Counted from the stretch's first letter, positions 1 through 12,939 are shown. The stretch is DNA of 64,000 nt from Adiantum capillus-veneris (GCA_014529385.2 CM043971.1:82627340-82691339), one strand, 5' to 3'. Made by a program: numbers and translations. Notes: a model not told the origin generated them from the letters alone.

Positions 1-22
1 GAGAGAGAGAGAGAGAGAGAGA
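1..22. repeat. (GA)n microsatellite
   Basis: Pure GA dinucleotide run at the window edge; a second GA run lies at 401-428. No gene is associated with either. Confidence 0.9.
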
Positions 23-121
23 TTTCATTAATGTCCCATAGAGGCCAAAGAGAACTTGCCTACGAGACAAAACCATGCACTGTGTCAATGTCATCCTAAT
101 GTAAGAAACAATAACAAGTCC

Positions 122-275
122 ACAGCAGCTAGCTTGGTTGGTTGAGTACTCATCCGCTGTGACCAAGGTCATGGGTTTGAGTGCAACGAGGCAACCCAGT
201 GAAAAGCCTATGGACACCTCTTGTATCATGCGAGCAAGAAATGCTCGTGCTGCTAACAAAAACAAAAATAGAGTC
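122..275 (+). mobile_element. tRNA-derived SINE-like copy
   Basis: A pol III A-box-like stretch (TAGCTTGGTTGG, 130-141) is followed about 43 bases later by a B-box-like stretch (GGGTTTGAGTG, 173-183). The copy runs into an A-rich segment with AACAAAAACAAAAAT near 258-272. This is the layout of a plant tRNA-derived SINE head. No clear target duplication is visible, so the 3' limit is approximate. Confidence 0.5.
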
Positions 276-299
276 CTCTATCATGAGAGAGTGAGAAAG

Positions 300-400
300 T
301 GAGAGGGAGAATTTTTTATGTCGTAGGAACAATCCCAAAGAGACCTCTTAGAACTATACGACGAGTCTTGAACTCGAGACATCTTACCCACAACAAATTT
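300..400 (-). mobile_element. SINE fragment, second family
   Basis: Read on the minus strand, a B-box-like GAGTTCAAGACTC (plus 363-375) is followed by a body (GAGGTCTCTTTGGGAT, then GTTCCTA) that is clearly shared with copies at 29,640-29,760 and at 54,474-54,536. The 5' end is lost in the adjoining GA microsatellite. Confidence 0.5.
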
Positions 401-1270
401 AGAGAGAGAGAGAGAGAGAGAGAGAGAGCTCCAAAAAGTTTACCCTCCAACCATACTCAAAATTTTAGGTGATCGGACTTCACACGGTCAATTACACTAG
501 CGGCTCAAAAACTGATTCAACGACTATGCAGAAGCTAGATTTCAATTTACTTACCCTTCACAAATTCCTGAAACCATAATCCACAACAGTCCATAACCTG
601 TTAACCACAACTGAACCAAACAAAGCTGGCTCCAAAAGTACACAATAGTGTTGCAGCATTTCATGCTGAAACATTTTAACAGCTTTCAAAACTGCAGATT
701 AGCCAGTGTAGTTTACTGACCATGTAGTAAATGCTTGGGCGTCTAGAACTCGAAAGGCAGAGTTTGCCTATCGAACATTAAAGACGCTCTTGACCTCAAA
801 GAACCTAACTAATTGAAATGGTTCAATTACAATGGAATGAACTGGATTTTTTTCCCGTGTGGTTCAAAATACAACGCGAGGGTTATTACACTGGCTGACC
901 CCCTCTTGAGATACAGCTCATTGCCTGGAACACCAAGCACCTCCTTGGAAAACTGTGCTGCCGCCCATCTATTCTCTTACGTCAAGGGCAGATTATGAAT
1001 GCTTTGGTCTCTCTCTTGCCAAAAGAATTACACGGACCTTGGCTATGCGACAGTACAACGCCCACCTTACACCCACTCTTTGAGATTAGCCGCTCATCAA
1101 CAACGAATTTCCCATTGCACGTACCACGAAAGAAAGAATGCGTCCAGCCCCGTGTGGCTGTGACCCTTGTTTACAAGAGACTCGACCTTCCAAGCTGTTA
1201 GCCGTTGTGCTAACTCCATTTACACCTCCAGCTCTTTATACAAAGCCCACACTCTGCATGACAGAATGGC

Positions 1271-4200
1271 TTAAAAGCGATACTCCATATCCACATCCAT
1301 TGCCCACGCAAATTTCGCCAGAAGAGATTTGTTGAACATCTGTTGTATCCCACAAGAGTCATGTCCACAACAAAACCAGACACTCATCGGCACTGCACAA
1401 TTTGAGTGGCAAAACTCACCTTTTCGATTGGTACCTCGTGCCTTTTGCACCAAGCAACAGTGATCCGGGGATCCAAATAGTTTATCTTTGAGGTACCCAG
1501 AGCCACAGTTTTCAGATCATCCTTGGTTTTCATATCCAACTTCATTTTCGCAATCTTCTGCTGTGTTTGTGCAATCTTCTTTCCCAACCTGCCGTTTCAA
1601 GCTGGTCAAGAAACACACACCCACAAAAAGAGTAGAGCATAAACAGAAAAAAGAGACAAAGGAGCATACGCCTCTGGGTTTTGATTCCGTTTCGGCTTCC
1701 CATCTGCATCCTTCAAAGGAGGTTTTCCCTTTTTCGCCCTGTCCAAGTCTACACGGAGCTCCTTGAGTAAATCCTGCAGAGCAGTAGGATCCAGACTTTT
1801 TGAATTTATGACAATGTTCATGTCATGGGCAGATAAGCAAATTTATTTATGATTCTATAAATCCATAAACATGCATTCAAAGTTCAAATCCATCACTACA
1901 TTAACTATGGCAAGCGTTGAAAAAAAATAAAAAGAGTATACCTCAAGCTCTGCCATTTTGCCTTCCAACCTTTCCATTTGCGCACCATGCGATTTGGATA
2001 CTGATCTTTGATGATTACATAGAATTGCAACCTGAATAGTAGTTCAAAAATTGTGAGGATGTTAACCAGAACAACTGAAAAAAATACCCATGATATAGAA
2101 AGGAGGGAGAACCTCTTTGTTGGCTTTCTGATATGATACTATCTTCTCTGGTACAGTTTGACCGTCTGTGTCCACAAGCTGGTAAAGGAAACAAATACCT
2201 AGTTAGTTCAAACCTAGAAAGCCAAAGAACTGATCTGGATTCCACCCTTACCACAAACAGTCAACAAGCAAAATTGAATAACACACCATATGATCACAAA
2301 GAAATGAACAAATGGGATGGCATAACTAAGGCACAGCAACGATCAAACTTACCAATCTATCCAAGGTGATTGATGCGTTATAGGTACGGAAGACTTTGGC
2401 TGTCAACTGGGGCATGATGTCCTTCAAATGAGCATTCAATTTGCTAGTATCCAGCTTGTCAAACAGGTCCTGTCCATTCTTCTTGGCTGCAAAAGCTCAG
2501 AAAATAAGCCAAAATAACATGTGACAAGAAGCAAGAACTTGATATTCTGAGTTTTGGGCCTTGGCACCAACATTTCTTGAAATCTCCAATAGCTCTGAAA
2601 ACCTGCTCTTCAACTTCGACAGTGTTAAAATATCTGATACTGTCTTTTCCAAGAAAATCAAACTGCAAGTTTTACAGCAGTCAGAAGAATTGTAGCATTG
2701 TGAGATTTTAAACAGCGCGATGTTGAAGCAGAAAATGCAATCTGACCTCCAGTGATCTAGGAGGAACCAGTGTGACATGCTCCACTTTCAAAGAACAACA
2801 ACCAACTGTATCCGCCTCATCATCATCCTAAAAACAAAGAAAGAGAGTTTCACGACGTGTAAAGCAATGAAAGGATGTTCACACAGAAAGACTCCAGAGT
2901 CAAAATTCGTTCTAACAAGTTACAAGCCACTGCCTAATTTGTTGAAACCCTGATTGTAACTGTACCCTTGATTTTCACATAGTTTACCTTTTATTCCATG
3001 ACTTGCTGAATAAAATTAACCCCCTGCGCTTCTTATAATATAAGCATTTTCTGTTAAAAAGAAGTTTCTTAATAATCTGGTGAAATTAAAAGAGGCTTGA
3101 TCAAAATATCTTGTTTGCTGAGCAATTATTGTAATACATGGCTTTAACGAAGCGTAAACCTTCCTCATGATCCTCCAGATTAAAGCCTAGATGATTGATT
3201 GATTGCACTCTTGTTTCCTCAATAGAGTCTTCCACATAGATCTTAAAGCTCCATTGTTGCTCTTTTATGCAAGGACTGAAAGCTTCAACCAACACCAGTA
3301 CCACACCATAAACCTCAAGAGCTCTGGAGTCATAACATTTTTAACAGCACTGCTTCCTCAACATTTTTCTCACTACTTATGTTCTTCGCAGCCAAACTAT
3401 GCCATTGTTTTCTGTTGCTGCTTCCTGACTCTCCTCACCATTTTTCTCACTAGTTATGTTCTTGGTGGCCAAACTATGCCACTGATATTGACTTCCCCTT
3501 GAAAGCAATTTGGTACTCCCTATATCCCAACACATAAGCAAGGAAGAGTGAGACCAAGCTGTCAGCTCTCTCTCTCTCACCCACTCAACAGAGGTTGTGT
3601 TCTATAAAATAAGACACTGAAATGGTGCCAATACCAGAGGTGCAAATACAATTGTGAGTACAAAGCAAGCCTGTATGCTGACAACTGTAAATGCAAGAAA
3701 CCTCTAATGTAACTAATAACGAGTAGATCAAATTAGCTTACTTTCCACTTGCAGATTGGAGAAATGACATTGAAGCACAGATGCTCGATGATCCGGTGGA
3801 ATTCCACATTATATAGAACGTGACAATTTATTGGGAATACTAGTATGGCACTCTCAATGCTCAAGAACAACACGTCACTCTGAAGCACGGAAACAAGTGG
3901 ATATTGCTAGACAAGAGTTTGCTTGTTGGAAATACGATTGCAAGAATGCATGTGAAGATGGAGAGGATGAGAAGGAGAAGCTCAAGAGCACTCAACACAA
4001 GAGGAGGTATTACAGAGTGTGCTAATACAGAGATAAAGCTTGCCCTAGAATGATGGACGTGTATACAAGGAAGGGGGGGGGGGGGGAAACCCCTAGTGAG
4101 GGAAAAAAGTGCCCTGGCAATCTTAAGTATTCACACACACATAATATGGTAGCAAATGTCTCTCGGATAATGCAACGAACATGTATAGGAAAGTGATAGA

Positions 4201-4990
4201 CCCTATGTGATCAATCCAAAAAGCCCAAATATTTGTGAAAACCTTCAAACATCTCACAAGGCAGAGCCTTCGTGAAAAGATCAGCAAGGTTCTCCTGCAT
4301 ACACATAATCAAAACCGACCCTCCTGCGGAGAGTCTCTCCCTAGGGCCTAACATAATGATAATAGACCTCAATGTGCTTTCTGAGGGCATGCACACTGGG
4401 TTCCTCAAAACTACAGCACTCTGACATTCAGTGAAGATAGTGGTGGCAGATTGTCCTCCAACTGAAACTCAGCTTTGATACACCACAAGCTTACTACTAC
4501 CAATTAATCCTTTGCACAAAAGATTAAATACTAATTCTCAGCAAGAGCTCGAAGAGAAAGAGAGATATGTATAGAGATATAGCATAAAAAATACGTAGAG
4601 ATATAAATAACTTCAGAGACTCAGAGAGGCAGATTAGAGAGATAGGGAGAGAAGATGGAGAATGACACAGAACTGACCCGGAACGGCCGGGCCCGAAGAA
4701 CACATTTTCCGAAATTACCAGTGTTAAGCTAAAATTCGTCATGGAATCGCCATCAAACAAGAGCAAACAAATTTCTCGTGGCTTCCACATGTGGTCTCAT
4801 CCACTCACACGTACAAGTATTGGAGTAACTCACTCGTCCGTGTGCTACCCCAAAGCCCTTCCAATGGGCACACAACCGATTGTCTTCTTCGACGCTTCGA
4901 GTGTGCTGGAGTGGAGTCCTTTGATGCAGAAAATTCAGCAATTAGCTTGAAACACTCACCTTCTCGTGATCAATTTAGAAGCACTTCATC

Positions 4991-5048
<58 letters not shown>

Positions 5049-8000
5049 TTATACACCCTTCAATCCTTTACAGGAGTATGGGAGCACGTATGCGTGCTCT
5101 CTTCATTCACCAAAGATACTAGAATAAGAGGGGAGAGCTTCTTTATATAGGGGTAGGCTCTCCATGGCTGAAAAATGGAAGGGAGTGTGTGTCCCAATCC
5201 AGAAAGGGAAAGAGATGGCCTCCATGCAGCTTTCCTCATGGAAATAGTAAGAAGGTGTCACAAAGTGATTAAGTGACGAGCCCAACTAGAAAGGAATTGC
5301 CAAGTGGACGAAGAGAAACTCAACCCTGTAACTTACAAAACTTGTGAAGCACCCGCCAAGGGGCCTAGAACCCTAAAAAACCAAAAAGCTTGATCTCTGG
5401 AGGAGTCCCGTAAATCATGCAGGGCAGTATGCACTGCTGACATGGCAGGACTATACAGAAATCCCGGTGCCAAATGACAGGCATACGGATTTTCGCAATT
5501 CGTGCTGACAGATCTTTACAGTTTCTACGCCTGGCTTTTGGGGACTGAAGCTTTTGGGGGTTAAGTGCTTTTGGAATATGATGCTTTTGGGTTGTGCTTT
5601 TGAGCATCCCTTGTACTGTTTATAAGTGTCCCTAGGGTCACTCTCTCAGAGCATCTGGATGCAAAGTCTCGGAGAGAGTTGGACCCTCGGGGTTGCACTT
5701 TGCGCGCATAATAATAAAGAAATACCGGAAGGGGCGCCAATCCGTGAAGCCAGTGCATCCGGGCACAGAACTCCACCGTGCCAAGTCGACTCTCCTTCTC
5801 TCTCTTTCTTGTCAAGTTTAATGATTTTGCAGTTTCTGTACGTGTGTTGCTATTGATTTCTGCTTGGAGTGTCCAAGCCTTAATAGAAGGTGTTGTAACT
5901 TGCGTTCAAACAAGAAACTCAAATTTTACTTCTAGTGAAACTTGCTTGATTGTTTAGGGCGAGCAAACATAAATTTCTTTGATACATGGGTTTTGTATAC
6001 AAAGGCTGATGACATCAACACCCAAGTCAATCCTAAGTTGTCTTAGCCGCATGCACTCAACAATAGCTGTGAAAGTCTAGACTCACATTCCTTGCAACTG
6101 CCAAAGCACTCTAAATGTCAATGAAGATATTGGTGAAAGAATGTTGTCCAGCAACAACATAAGGCATTCGAGCAAAACACAAGAGTGGTTGGGAAAGTTG
6201 TCCTATACTTAGCCTCAAAACAAGAACTCGCAACTATAAACTGAGTCTTGCTCGACCAAGATATGCATAAGCTATCAAGCATGAACCAAAAACCACTAGT
6301 GGTCACTGGTCACTCGTATGTCATAGCAACCAGCCTAACCCGGGTCTTGAAAAGCATGTAAATTTGGCAGCAATGATCCTTCCTTGAGATAAAATAACCC
6401 AAGATGTATAGTCAAGATCTGCTTTACCATCTTCAAATGCTTAGACCGTCAGCCATGCATAAATATGCTCGCCTTCAAGACTACGTACTAAATATCCAGC
6501 CTTATAATGCACACATGGATCACGCAACCCACAGCCTACTAATAAAGAATGACATCAAAGTAGTCTCTCGCATCATGAAGATTGGGCTTCGAACCTAAAC
6601 CCATAGAAAATAGGCTTGCAGAGCAACTTGTATTAGCCGGCATTCTGCTTCTAAGTTTGACCTACTACTAGCTGCCCTTACAACATACTCTAGCCATTTA
6701 TGGCAATCAAAGATGTTCACATTGCTTCTGATGGTTAACAAAAGTAATCTTTTCTGCACAAATTGAGAAAATACATGTTCATGAAATAGCTAGTCAATTA
6801 CATTCTACCCGGTTTTTGAAAGATTATTCCCTCTCGCAGCCAAAGGTCAGCTATCAATCACTTAGCTAGGAACTTGAGACACTCAGCACTAAACTACAGT
6901 TTTTGTTCCTATTGATCAGCAGGATGTTCTGGCTGAGAAATTATATTGGCACCCTCGACTTCTGGTTGCTAACTGATTCTTGAAAAGGCTCTCAAATCTA
7001 TGGCATTTCAAAGCTGAGGCAGTGGAGAGAGAAAGAAATACTAAATTCGTCAGTAGTAGAATAAAGGTCAAGAAACATTGGCTCTTCCTAGAGGACTTCA
7101 GACCATGCCATCGTAATGAGAGTTCAAGGATCAAGAATGCCTTGGCCTCTTTTTGCTTGAGCTCTGAAACCACGACACCATCAGAAGACATAGAAGAGAA
7201 AATGAAAGTATGCCATCAAGATACAACAGTTTTCCAGCACTAGGCCCTCTTCTACAGCCCCTACGAATTACCTGAGGTGCCTGCCTCGTCTGAAGCGGCT
7301 TTCAAGAGCAGTTATCTCGAGACTGTGCTACACACATCACCTCATTCCCAGACCTCAACAAATATTGGCACTCATCGAGCCACAAGGGGCGCCTATGGCC
7401 ACTATAACCTCTGTCATACAGCATATTATGAGGTAAACATTGCAATCAGTAACACATGCTTGTTTCTGCAGCTACCGCTTCACATTGTATCACTGATGTT
7501 ATTTTTTTCAAAAAAATTAATGGCGCTAATTTCTCGTATTCCAATGAGGCACTTCTACTTTCTTGATTGAATAAGCCAATTTGGCCTTTTAAAAATGCTT
7601 ATAAACAATAAACTCTCTACAAAAGCAAGTCTTCAAAATTTACCTTCTCATTCCCAGCCCTGAGGGCTAGGCGATCAATAAGATACGTGGCAACAGCTAT
7701 CTGTCTTTTGGTCTTATCAGCAGAGTTGAAGTTCTTTGTGTAAGTCCTCCTAATGTCTTCTATATAATCCTGCCCATAACATCAAGCAATTAGCCTACTG
7801 CAACCCCTCACTGAGGATAAAACTACGGTAAAACAAACACAAACCTTCAGAGTCCGCGCTTTTTCATACTTTTCTTTGTCACTTTGACCCTTCAAACTGC
7901 TGCTTGCAGCCAAAAAAACATACTTGAACTCCTTTGTGTTGATAGGATCGTTCCAGTAAGCTAGCCATGTGACAGTATTATCATTGCGTATCTCCTTCCA

Positions 8001-10763
8001 CCTGCACATACACAGTGAGAGCATGCACATGGTCAAAGTTCATTCAAGCTTAATAAGCACATTGCAACCTGTCTTTCTGCAGTACGCTTCGGAAAGTACA
8101 CACGTTCATCATGCGAGGACGTCCATGAACCTAACCACTCCACTTTTCCGTGCTCTTTTTTGTACATATCTTATGTCCATATAAAGCAAACCTTATGGAA
8201 CAGTCCATGCTAACCATCTTGAAAACCTTTCAACTTAAGTCCCCTCCCCCGAAAAAAAGCATACATTCAGTCAAAATGATGCTATTGAAAGTAGTTATTG
8301 GTTCACTGAGAAAGAGGTAATGAGCTCATGTGGCTCGGATAGGCACATTAACCTAAATTAGAAAGTTTTTTTTTTAGATTTAAAAGAAAAGAAAACCTGT
8401 GTCCCTGCATCGGACATTCTGGTATAGGTGCATCTTTCCCAATATTTATAACAATATCTTCTGGGAATATTCGTCGCTTCAGTTTTCCCATCTGCAAACA
8501 GAAAAATAATTCTAACCAGTTACCCAACCAAAAACCATAGCCCAGACAATTTTAGACGCAAAAGAGAACACGGAATTTTAAGCCCTTACACCCTCCATAG
8601 CCTCAGGCTCCCAATATGAAATCACAGGACAGTTATTACCCAATCACCAAAAAGTTAGCCCTTGAAAAAAATGTAGACCTTGGGATGTTCTCCTCTCCCG
8701 CGAAACAAGCCAGGTGGCTCAACTCGAAAATTTCCCACCTGATAGAGAACAGCATCACAAACACTTTTACAGCGGCTCGAAGCTTTTCCAACAACAGTGT
8801 CAGCAAGCAGATGTGAAAAAAGGATACCTTCTCTTTTACACCATCCACAAGTGCCCACATGTATTTTTCCTCTTGCTTTTGTTTCTCCTCTTTGATCCTT
8901 TTCTTCTCCTGCCGATTGCAGATGAAAAATTCTTTAAAATCAGCATTTTGGGTACATCAACATAAAAATGCACACCATATAAACTTAGAGAATATTCTCC
9001 TAGCTCAACCACACCGGAAAAAACCCATTGCAATTAACAATAATTTACCTCAGACGGCAAGTTTTTCTTCTTCTCCTTCTCCGCAAGATGCCACTCATAT
9101 ATGGGGGTAAAATCACAACCCTCAAGCTTCTGTATTACATGGCCAGACCCTAAAATCTTCTTCCAATCATTCCAGAAATTAGACAAAAACTTGGGTTTTG
9201 TGACGTAATCAGTCTCGCGCATCACAGCAAACATTGTAGCTACCTGCATAATTGATTCATTTCAAGACATACTTACATGAAACAAAACTTTAATACCACA
9301 AAGCTTTTGAGACTGACCTCCTCTTGTTCAGGTGTAAGAGTAACAGGTTTGTTTTCGTAGAAGATTTTTATGCCATGAGGATTGTATGGAGGAGGGAAGA
9401 TGACACCACTGTGCTCAAGAGTAGTCCACTTTTGTCCACCACCTGAACCAGGCGCATTCATCTCACCCCCTTTCCCAACCTTCTTGCTCATTAGCCTCTG
9501 CTGTTGTTTCAGCCTTGCCTTTTTGGCCTCAACCAGCTTCCTTGCAGCTACAGAGGTTGTTAAACTACTGACAATTTTCTTCACAGGCACAACTTTTTTC
9601 GCCACTTTTGGCACAGATATCCGTTGAGCAAGGGGAACTTCATCTTCATCTTCATCGATTTCCTTCTTTGCTGTAGAATCTTTTGGTGTGCTGGAAGGCT
9701 TGGTTAACCCTGTAGACATATTGGGCGTTCCCATCTTTATTGCAGACTTTGTGGGTGTGCCAGAAGTGTTGGGTGATGCTATGGACACTTTAGGAGGCTT
9801 GGAAGATTCTGTGGTTGTTTTAGATGTTGCAGAGTGCTTGGGCATTGTGCTGGAAGCTGTTGGGGATGCTTTCGGCAAACCATTAGGAGGCTTGGAAGCT
9901 TCCGTTGATGTTTTAGATGTTGCAGCATGCTTGGACATTGTGCTGGAAGCTGTCGGGGATGCTTTGGGCAAACCAGTTGAGGATGGCTTCGGTGCTAAGT
10001 TGGGGGAAGAACTGGGCAGTCCACGCGTACCAGATGGTGGTTTAAGTAGGCTAGAAGATGGTTTACCAAGAGATCCTGTTGGCTTACTTGACAACTTCGG
10101 TATTAGCTTCAGCCTCTTGCCAGCTGAATCGTCCTTTAAGTTCTCATCAAAAGGTCTCTTCTTGGAACCAGAGTCCTTAGGTGAGATTAGTTCCTTAGAA
10201 TGTTTTGAAGAACCATTGGCTGGTCTTTTTAGAACCAAGGGTTTATCATCATCTTCATCTGAATCATCCATTCGACCTCTGGGCATGGAGATCTCAAGAG
10301 GACGCTTATTGTTAGCAGTCACCCTGCTTGCCAGAGGTGCGTTATCCTCATCAGAGTCATCTTCGAAAGATCGATGAGAACTTTGCTCCCGAGCATTCCC
10401 AGAATTTTTTCTTGCAATTTCTGCATCTAGCTTTGAAGAAGTTATTCCGTTTTTTGAGTGATCCTTTGGATGCATGCTTACTGAAGGTGACGGTCGCTTC
10501 GAGAAAACAAGCGGCTTCTCATCATCGGACTCGCTGTCCTGGGACCCAAATTTATTACCATTGGGAGAAGATAGTCTAGATGTGGAAGGGTTCCCACTAC
10601 CATGCGGAGATGGCTTAGCATAACTCTTGCCATGTGTTTCAAAGGAAGGTGATCTCACCCCACCTTGCAAGGCTTGTCCAGAGGAAGCATTGTGTCCTAC
10701 TACAGAACTTTTACCTTTGCTAAAAGTACTCCCATGAGTGGCCAAAGGTTGCTTCTCAGGCAT
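1271..10763 (-). CDS. TOP1: DNA topoisomerase I (type IB), 15 visible coding exons
   Basis: Nuclear type IB enzyme that nicks one strand, relaxes supercoils and reseals. Exons, 5' to 3': 10763-9318, 9243-9049, 8908-8828, 8738-8679, 8491-8397, 8001-7845, 7769-7644, 2827-2747, 2662-2572, 2486-2353, 2178-2113, 2031-1942, 1773-1670, 1588-1420, 1339-1271. Every intron is GT/AG and every phase closes, giving 987 aa. Residues 1-430 are a Ser/Lys-rich, low-complexity tail with repeated acidic DSDED/KPL motifs. The core starts near [16 protein letters not shown]. The expected catalytic set is present: R715 (ALRAGNEK), K753 (FLGKDSIRY), R811 (FRTYNAS), H851 (CNHQR) and nucleophile Y946 (SKINYLDPR). The Met at 10763 is the first in the exon, but an acceptor at 10787-10788 shows that an upstream exon, coding or UTR, exists. 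Intron 7 is 4.8 kb. The donor after 2572 (AAAT|GTTGGT) is weak but keeps frame. Confidence 0.95.
4208..4480 (-). pseudogene. Ty1/copia RNase H C-terminal fragment
   Basis: The minus-strand frame ends with the copia signature [11 protein letters not shown] followed by FHKYLG, the usual C-terminus of copia RNase H, and a stop at 4211. Upstream, [13 protein letters not shown] resembles the conserved copia motif around the last catalytic Asp (here changed). No start or RT domain is attached. It belongs to the same relic family as 6085-6306, because the two stretches align (AGCACTCT..GTGAAGATA region). Transcribed with TOP1 pre-mRNA if retained. Confidence 0.75.
4485..5660 (-). mobile_element. probable copia LTR relic
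   Basis: Minus strand: a TATA-like CTATATAAAG (plus 5141-5150), a TG microsatellite (4993-5043), and then near 4473-4484 a degenerate primer-binding-like GTATCAAAGC. The order fits an LTR followed by a primer-binding site, but I found no second copy or target duplication, so the limits are guesses. Confidence 0.3.
4993..5043. repeat. (TG)n microsatellite
   Basis: Uninterrupted TG dinucleotide run of about 51 bases within the TOP1 intron. Confidence 0.95.
6085..6306 (-). pseudogene. Ty1/copia RNase H N-terminal fragment
   Basis: The minus-strand translation contains [21 protein letters not shown], a decayed form of the copia RNase H block normally reading SWSSKKQ..VALSSTEAEY. The frame breaks after about 45 residues. 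It is a second copy of the relic at 4208-4480 and shares sequence with it across plus 6109-6160. Non-functional. Confidence 0.7.
9789..9974 (-). repeat. 93-bp tandem duplication inside TOP1 exon
   Basis: Two adjacent 93-bp units (9882-9974 and 9789-9881) each encode a 31-residue segment beginning [13 protein letters not shown] and ending SKPP. The length is a multiple of three, so the frame is kept. It lies in the disordered N-terminal tail, where length variation between plants is expected. Confidence 0.85.
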
Positions 10764-12599
10764 ACCACTGTTGGACTTTTCGAGACCTGAGTTAAAACAG
10801 TCAGAATATGAACATGCTTAAATGTAAAACACAATAATAAACCAAAGAGCATGCATAGCATCGCGCAAGAATGCATTGGAACCCTCCACTCATATAGAAA
10901 TGGACAGCTTGCTTTGCTACTTCAAAAAGCTATTTCTAAATGCAAAAAAAAGAGGGGGTGCAGAAGTGTGACTTCCAAGAGTCACATTTACTTGTAAATT
11001 AGTTTACATCATAATGGAAAAGTTCTTTCAAGGGGGGTTGACCTCAGAAAATCCCACCCACTATACTGCAGGTTGGCAATTGTAAGTTTTGTAAACAACC
11101 CCTTAACCCTTGTTATCATTTGACTTCACGAAAACAACTGTATGGAATGGTAGGTATCTGAAAAGACCTCCAACTGGATTACTCAGCTGAAGGCTGTTCA
11201 AACAACTATTTGCCCTTCGTGTCCCTCTTAATCAACAAAAAAGAATTTAAGTTCAGTGATCTATTCTATATCTACTGCAAGCACATGAGACCTATTTAGC
11301 AGCTTCATGTTTCAGAAGAACTAGGGGTCAACAGTGCAGTAGGAGCTATTCTAAATGTGCTGCGAAGCATGTGACGACTATTTTGTAGCTTCATGGGGAA
11401 GCCAATGGCTATCTGACAGGATCCTGCGTCAGCGGTATACATTATTTATAATCACTGTTTGATAATTTTGAACTACTAGTCATCTCCAAGGTACAATTTT
11501 CAGCTACTTTGTGCAGCACATGGTGGTATGAAACTTAAAAAAGAACAACTGAGTACTTCTCATAGCTCATCTCCAAACATTTCACTCCTCTGATTGACCT
11601 CAACTGTCACTTGCCCATAGCAACCTTCTATGTCCTCACTAACACAACAAAAGATAATTATCCCAACTGTCTATTCATAAAAATAGACGTTCAATACGTA
11701 CTCATGAAGAAATCTTCAGGAAATCAAAGGCGCCAAAATAATACGCATGATGCAATCCGTCTCTCCAGTATGCTTGTAAACCAGCCAAGCAGCCTCCGAG
11801 TGTAAATATGTTTGTGACTGTTTCCTGGATGATGAAAACACCATAGCTCATTTGCAAAGCATATCTCCAATCAAAGACAGAAATCCGGATGCTTCTATGA
11901 AGTGAAAAAAATGAATGGGTAGCGTGTGTGCACGTTTTAAGGTGGGTCATAGGGTGCCTGCATTGATCAGACCTCCTCTGCATGGAAGCGACCGTTTCTT
12001 CAATTGATTTCTGTGCGCGATTTTGTGGGTGGGTGTATGTGCATACGAAAAGAAAGGCGGTGTATAGGAACCCTAAAAGAACAGAACCAACCTTTGAGAT
12101 CGCAGGTGAAGCACTTGCCGCGGTTGAAGGATTGCGAATCAACTTGCAAACGGGAGCTTGCAGGATGCTCAAAACACACGGCGAGCGCGAAAGCAAATTG
12201 CGAGGAAAGAATGGCGACCTGCAGCCTGCAGCTATCTATTGTCCTACGATAAAAGTTACTTCAAGCAGGCACAAATCGATGCTTACCAGTTGGTTAGTGT
12301 GCGGCAGAGTCAGGTGATCGAACCAAGCACCTCGCGGGCCGACCAAGGAAAATTATCTACAGGGTTTGAAATGGTCGTTCAATCTTGTTATATTTATATT
12401 ACGTCAAGGGGAAGCTTCATTTTTTTTCCCATTACAACTTCAAGGAGAAGCTAATTATGACTATGCTTTGAGCGAGCTAGACCAGTTATGGACCTCTAGC
12501 GATCAAGGACACAGTGCCATGAACACTAAACATTCCAATGCTCGCTTGTAGGGGAACCTTGAGGAGACTCAAAGAAGGGCCTCCTGACCATGGGAACAT

Positions 12600-12602
12600 C
12601 CC

Positions 12603-12623
<21 letters not shown>
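12600..12623. repeat. poly-C tract
   Basis: About 24 consecutive C followed by an A-run. Such tracts are hard to sequence, so the length is uncertain. Confidence 0.8.
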
Positions 12624-12633
<10 letters not shown>

Positions 12634-12910
12634 AAGGAAAAAAAAAGATAAGTAATGTAGGACTAAATAGCCTTGAAGAGAGTGATTGAACCCATGACTT
12701 AAGTTTTCAAAGCCAGTGCATCTCCATCACTAGTTGTCATTCGACAACGATTGCAAATATATTGTAGCATGTTAAAATCATTGATGAAATTCTAGAGGTT
12801 GTATTCATGATGGGATCTACTTGAGTGTGAAATTCAGTGGATTTTTTTAATGATGAGGTCTACTTGATTACATGTTTGAGAACTAAGAGTGAGACATCAT
12901 GGTTGTGTAA

Positions 12911-12939
12911 GGGGGGGGGGGGGGGGGGGGGGGGGGGGG
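12911..12939. repeat. poly-G tract
   Basis: About 29 consecutive G on the plus strand, a possible G-quadruplex; the length may be an assembly artefact. Confidence 0.8.

Larger units (their letters stand above)
2828..7643 (-). other. 4.8-kb TOP1 intron with transposon debris
   Basis: This intron separates the exon ending in ALRAGNEK from the exon starting [11 protein letters not shown]. It holds copia RNase H fragments in the same orientation as the gene, a G-run at 4073-4086, a TG microsatellite at 4993-5043 and a TATA-like LTR piece. The 6320-7640 part shows no recognisable element or gene. Confidence 0.85.

Noticed and set aside
122-195. Functional tRNA gene
   Set aside because: A and B boxes are present but no cloverleaf or acceptor stem closes; it fits a SINE head.
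9688-10377. 229-codon plus-strand open frame
   Set aside because: It is the antisense shadow of the Ser/Lys-rich TOP1 exon, whose composition keeps the opposite strand open; no domain.
11702-12317. Overlapping frames upstream of TOP1
   Set aside because: They are on both strands of a CpG-rich flank and better explained as promoter/5'UTR; no homology recognised.
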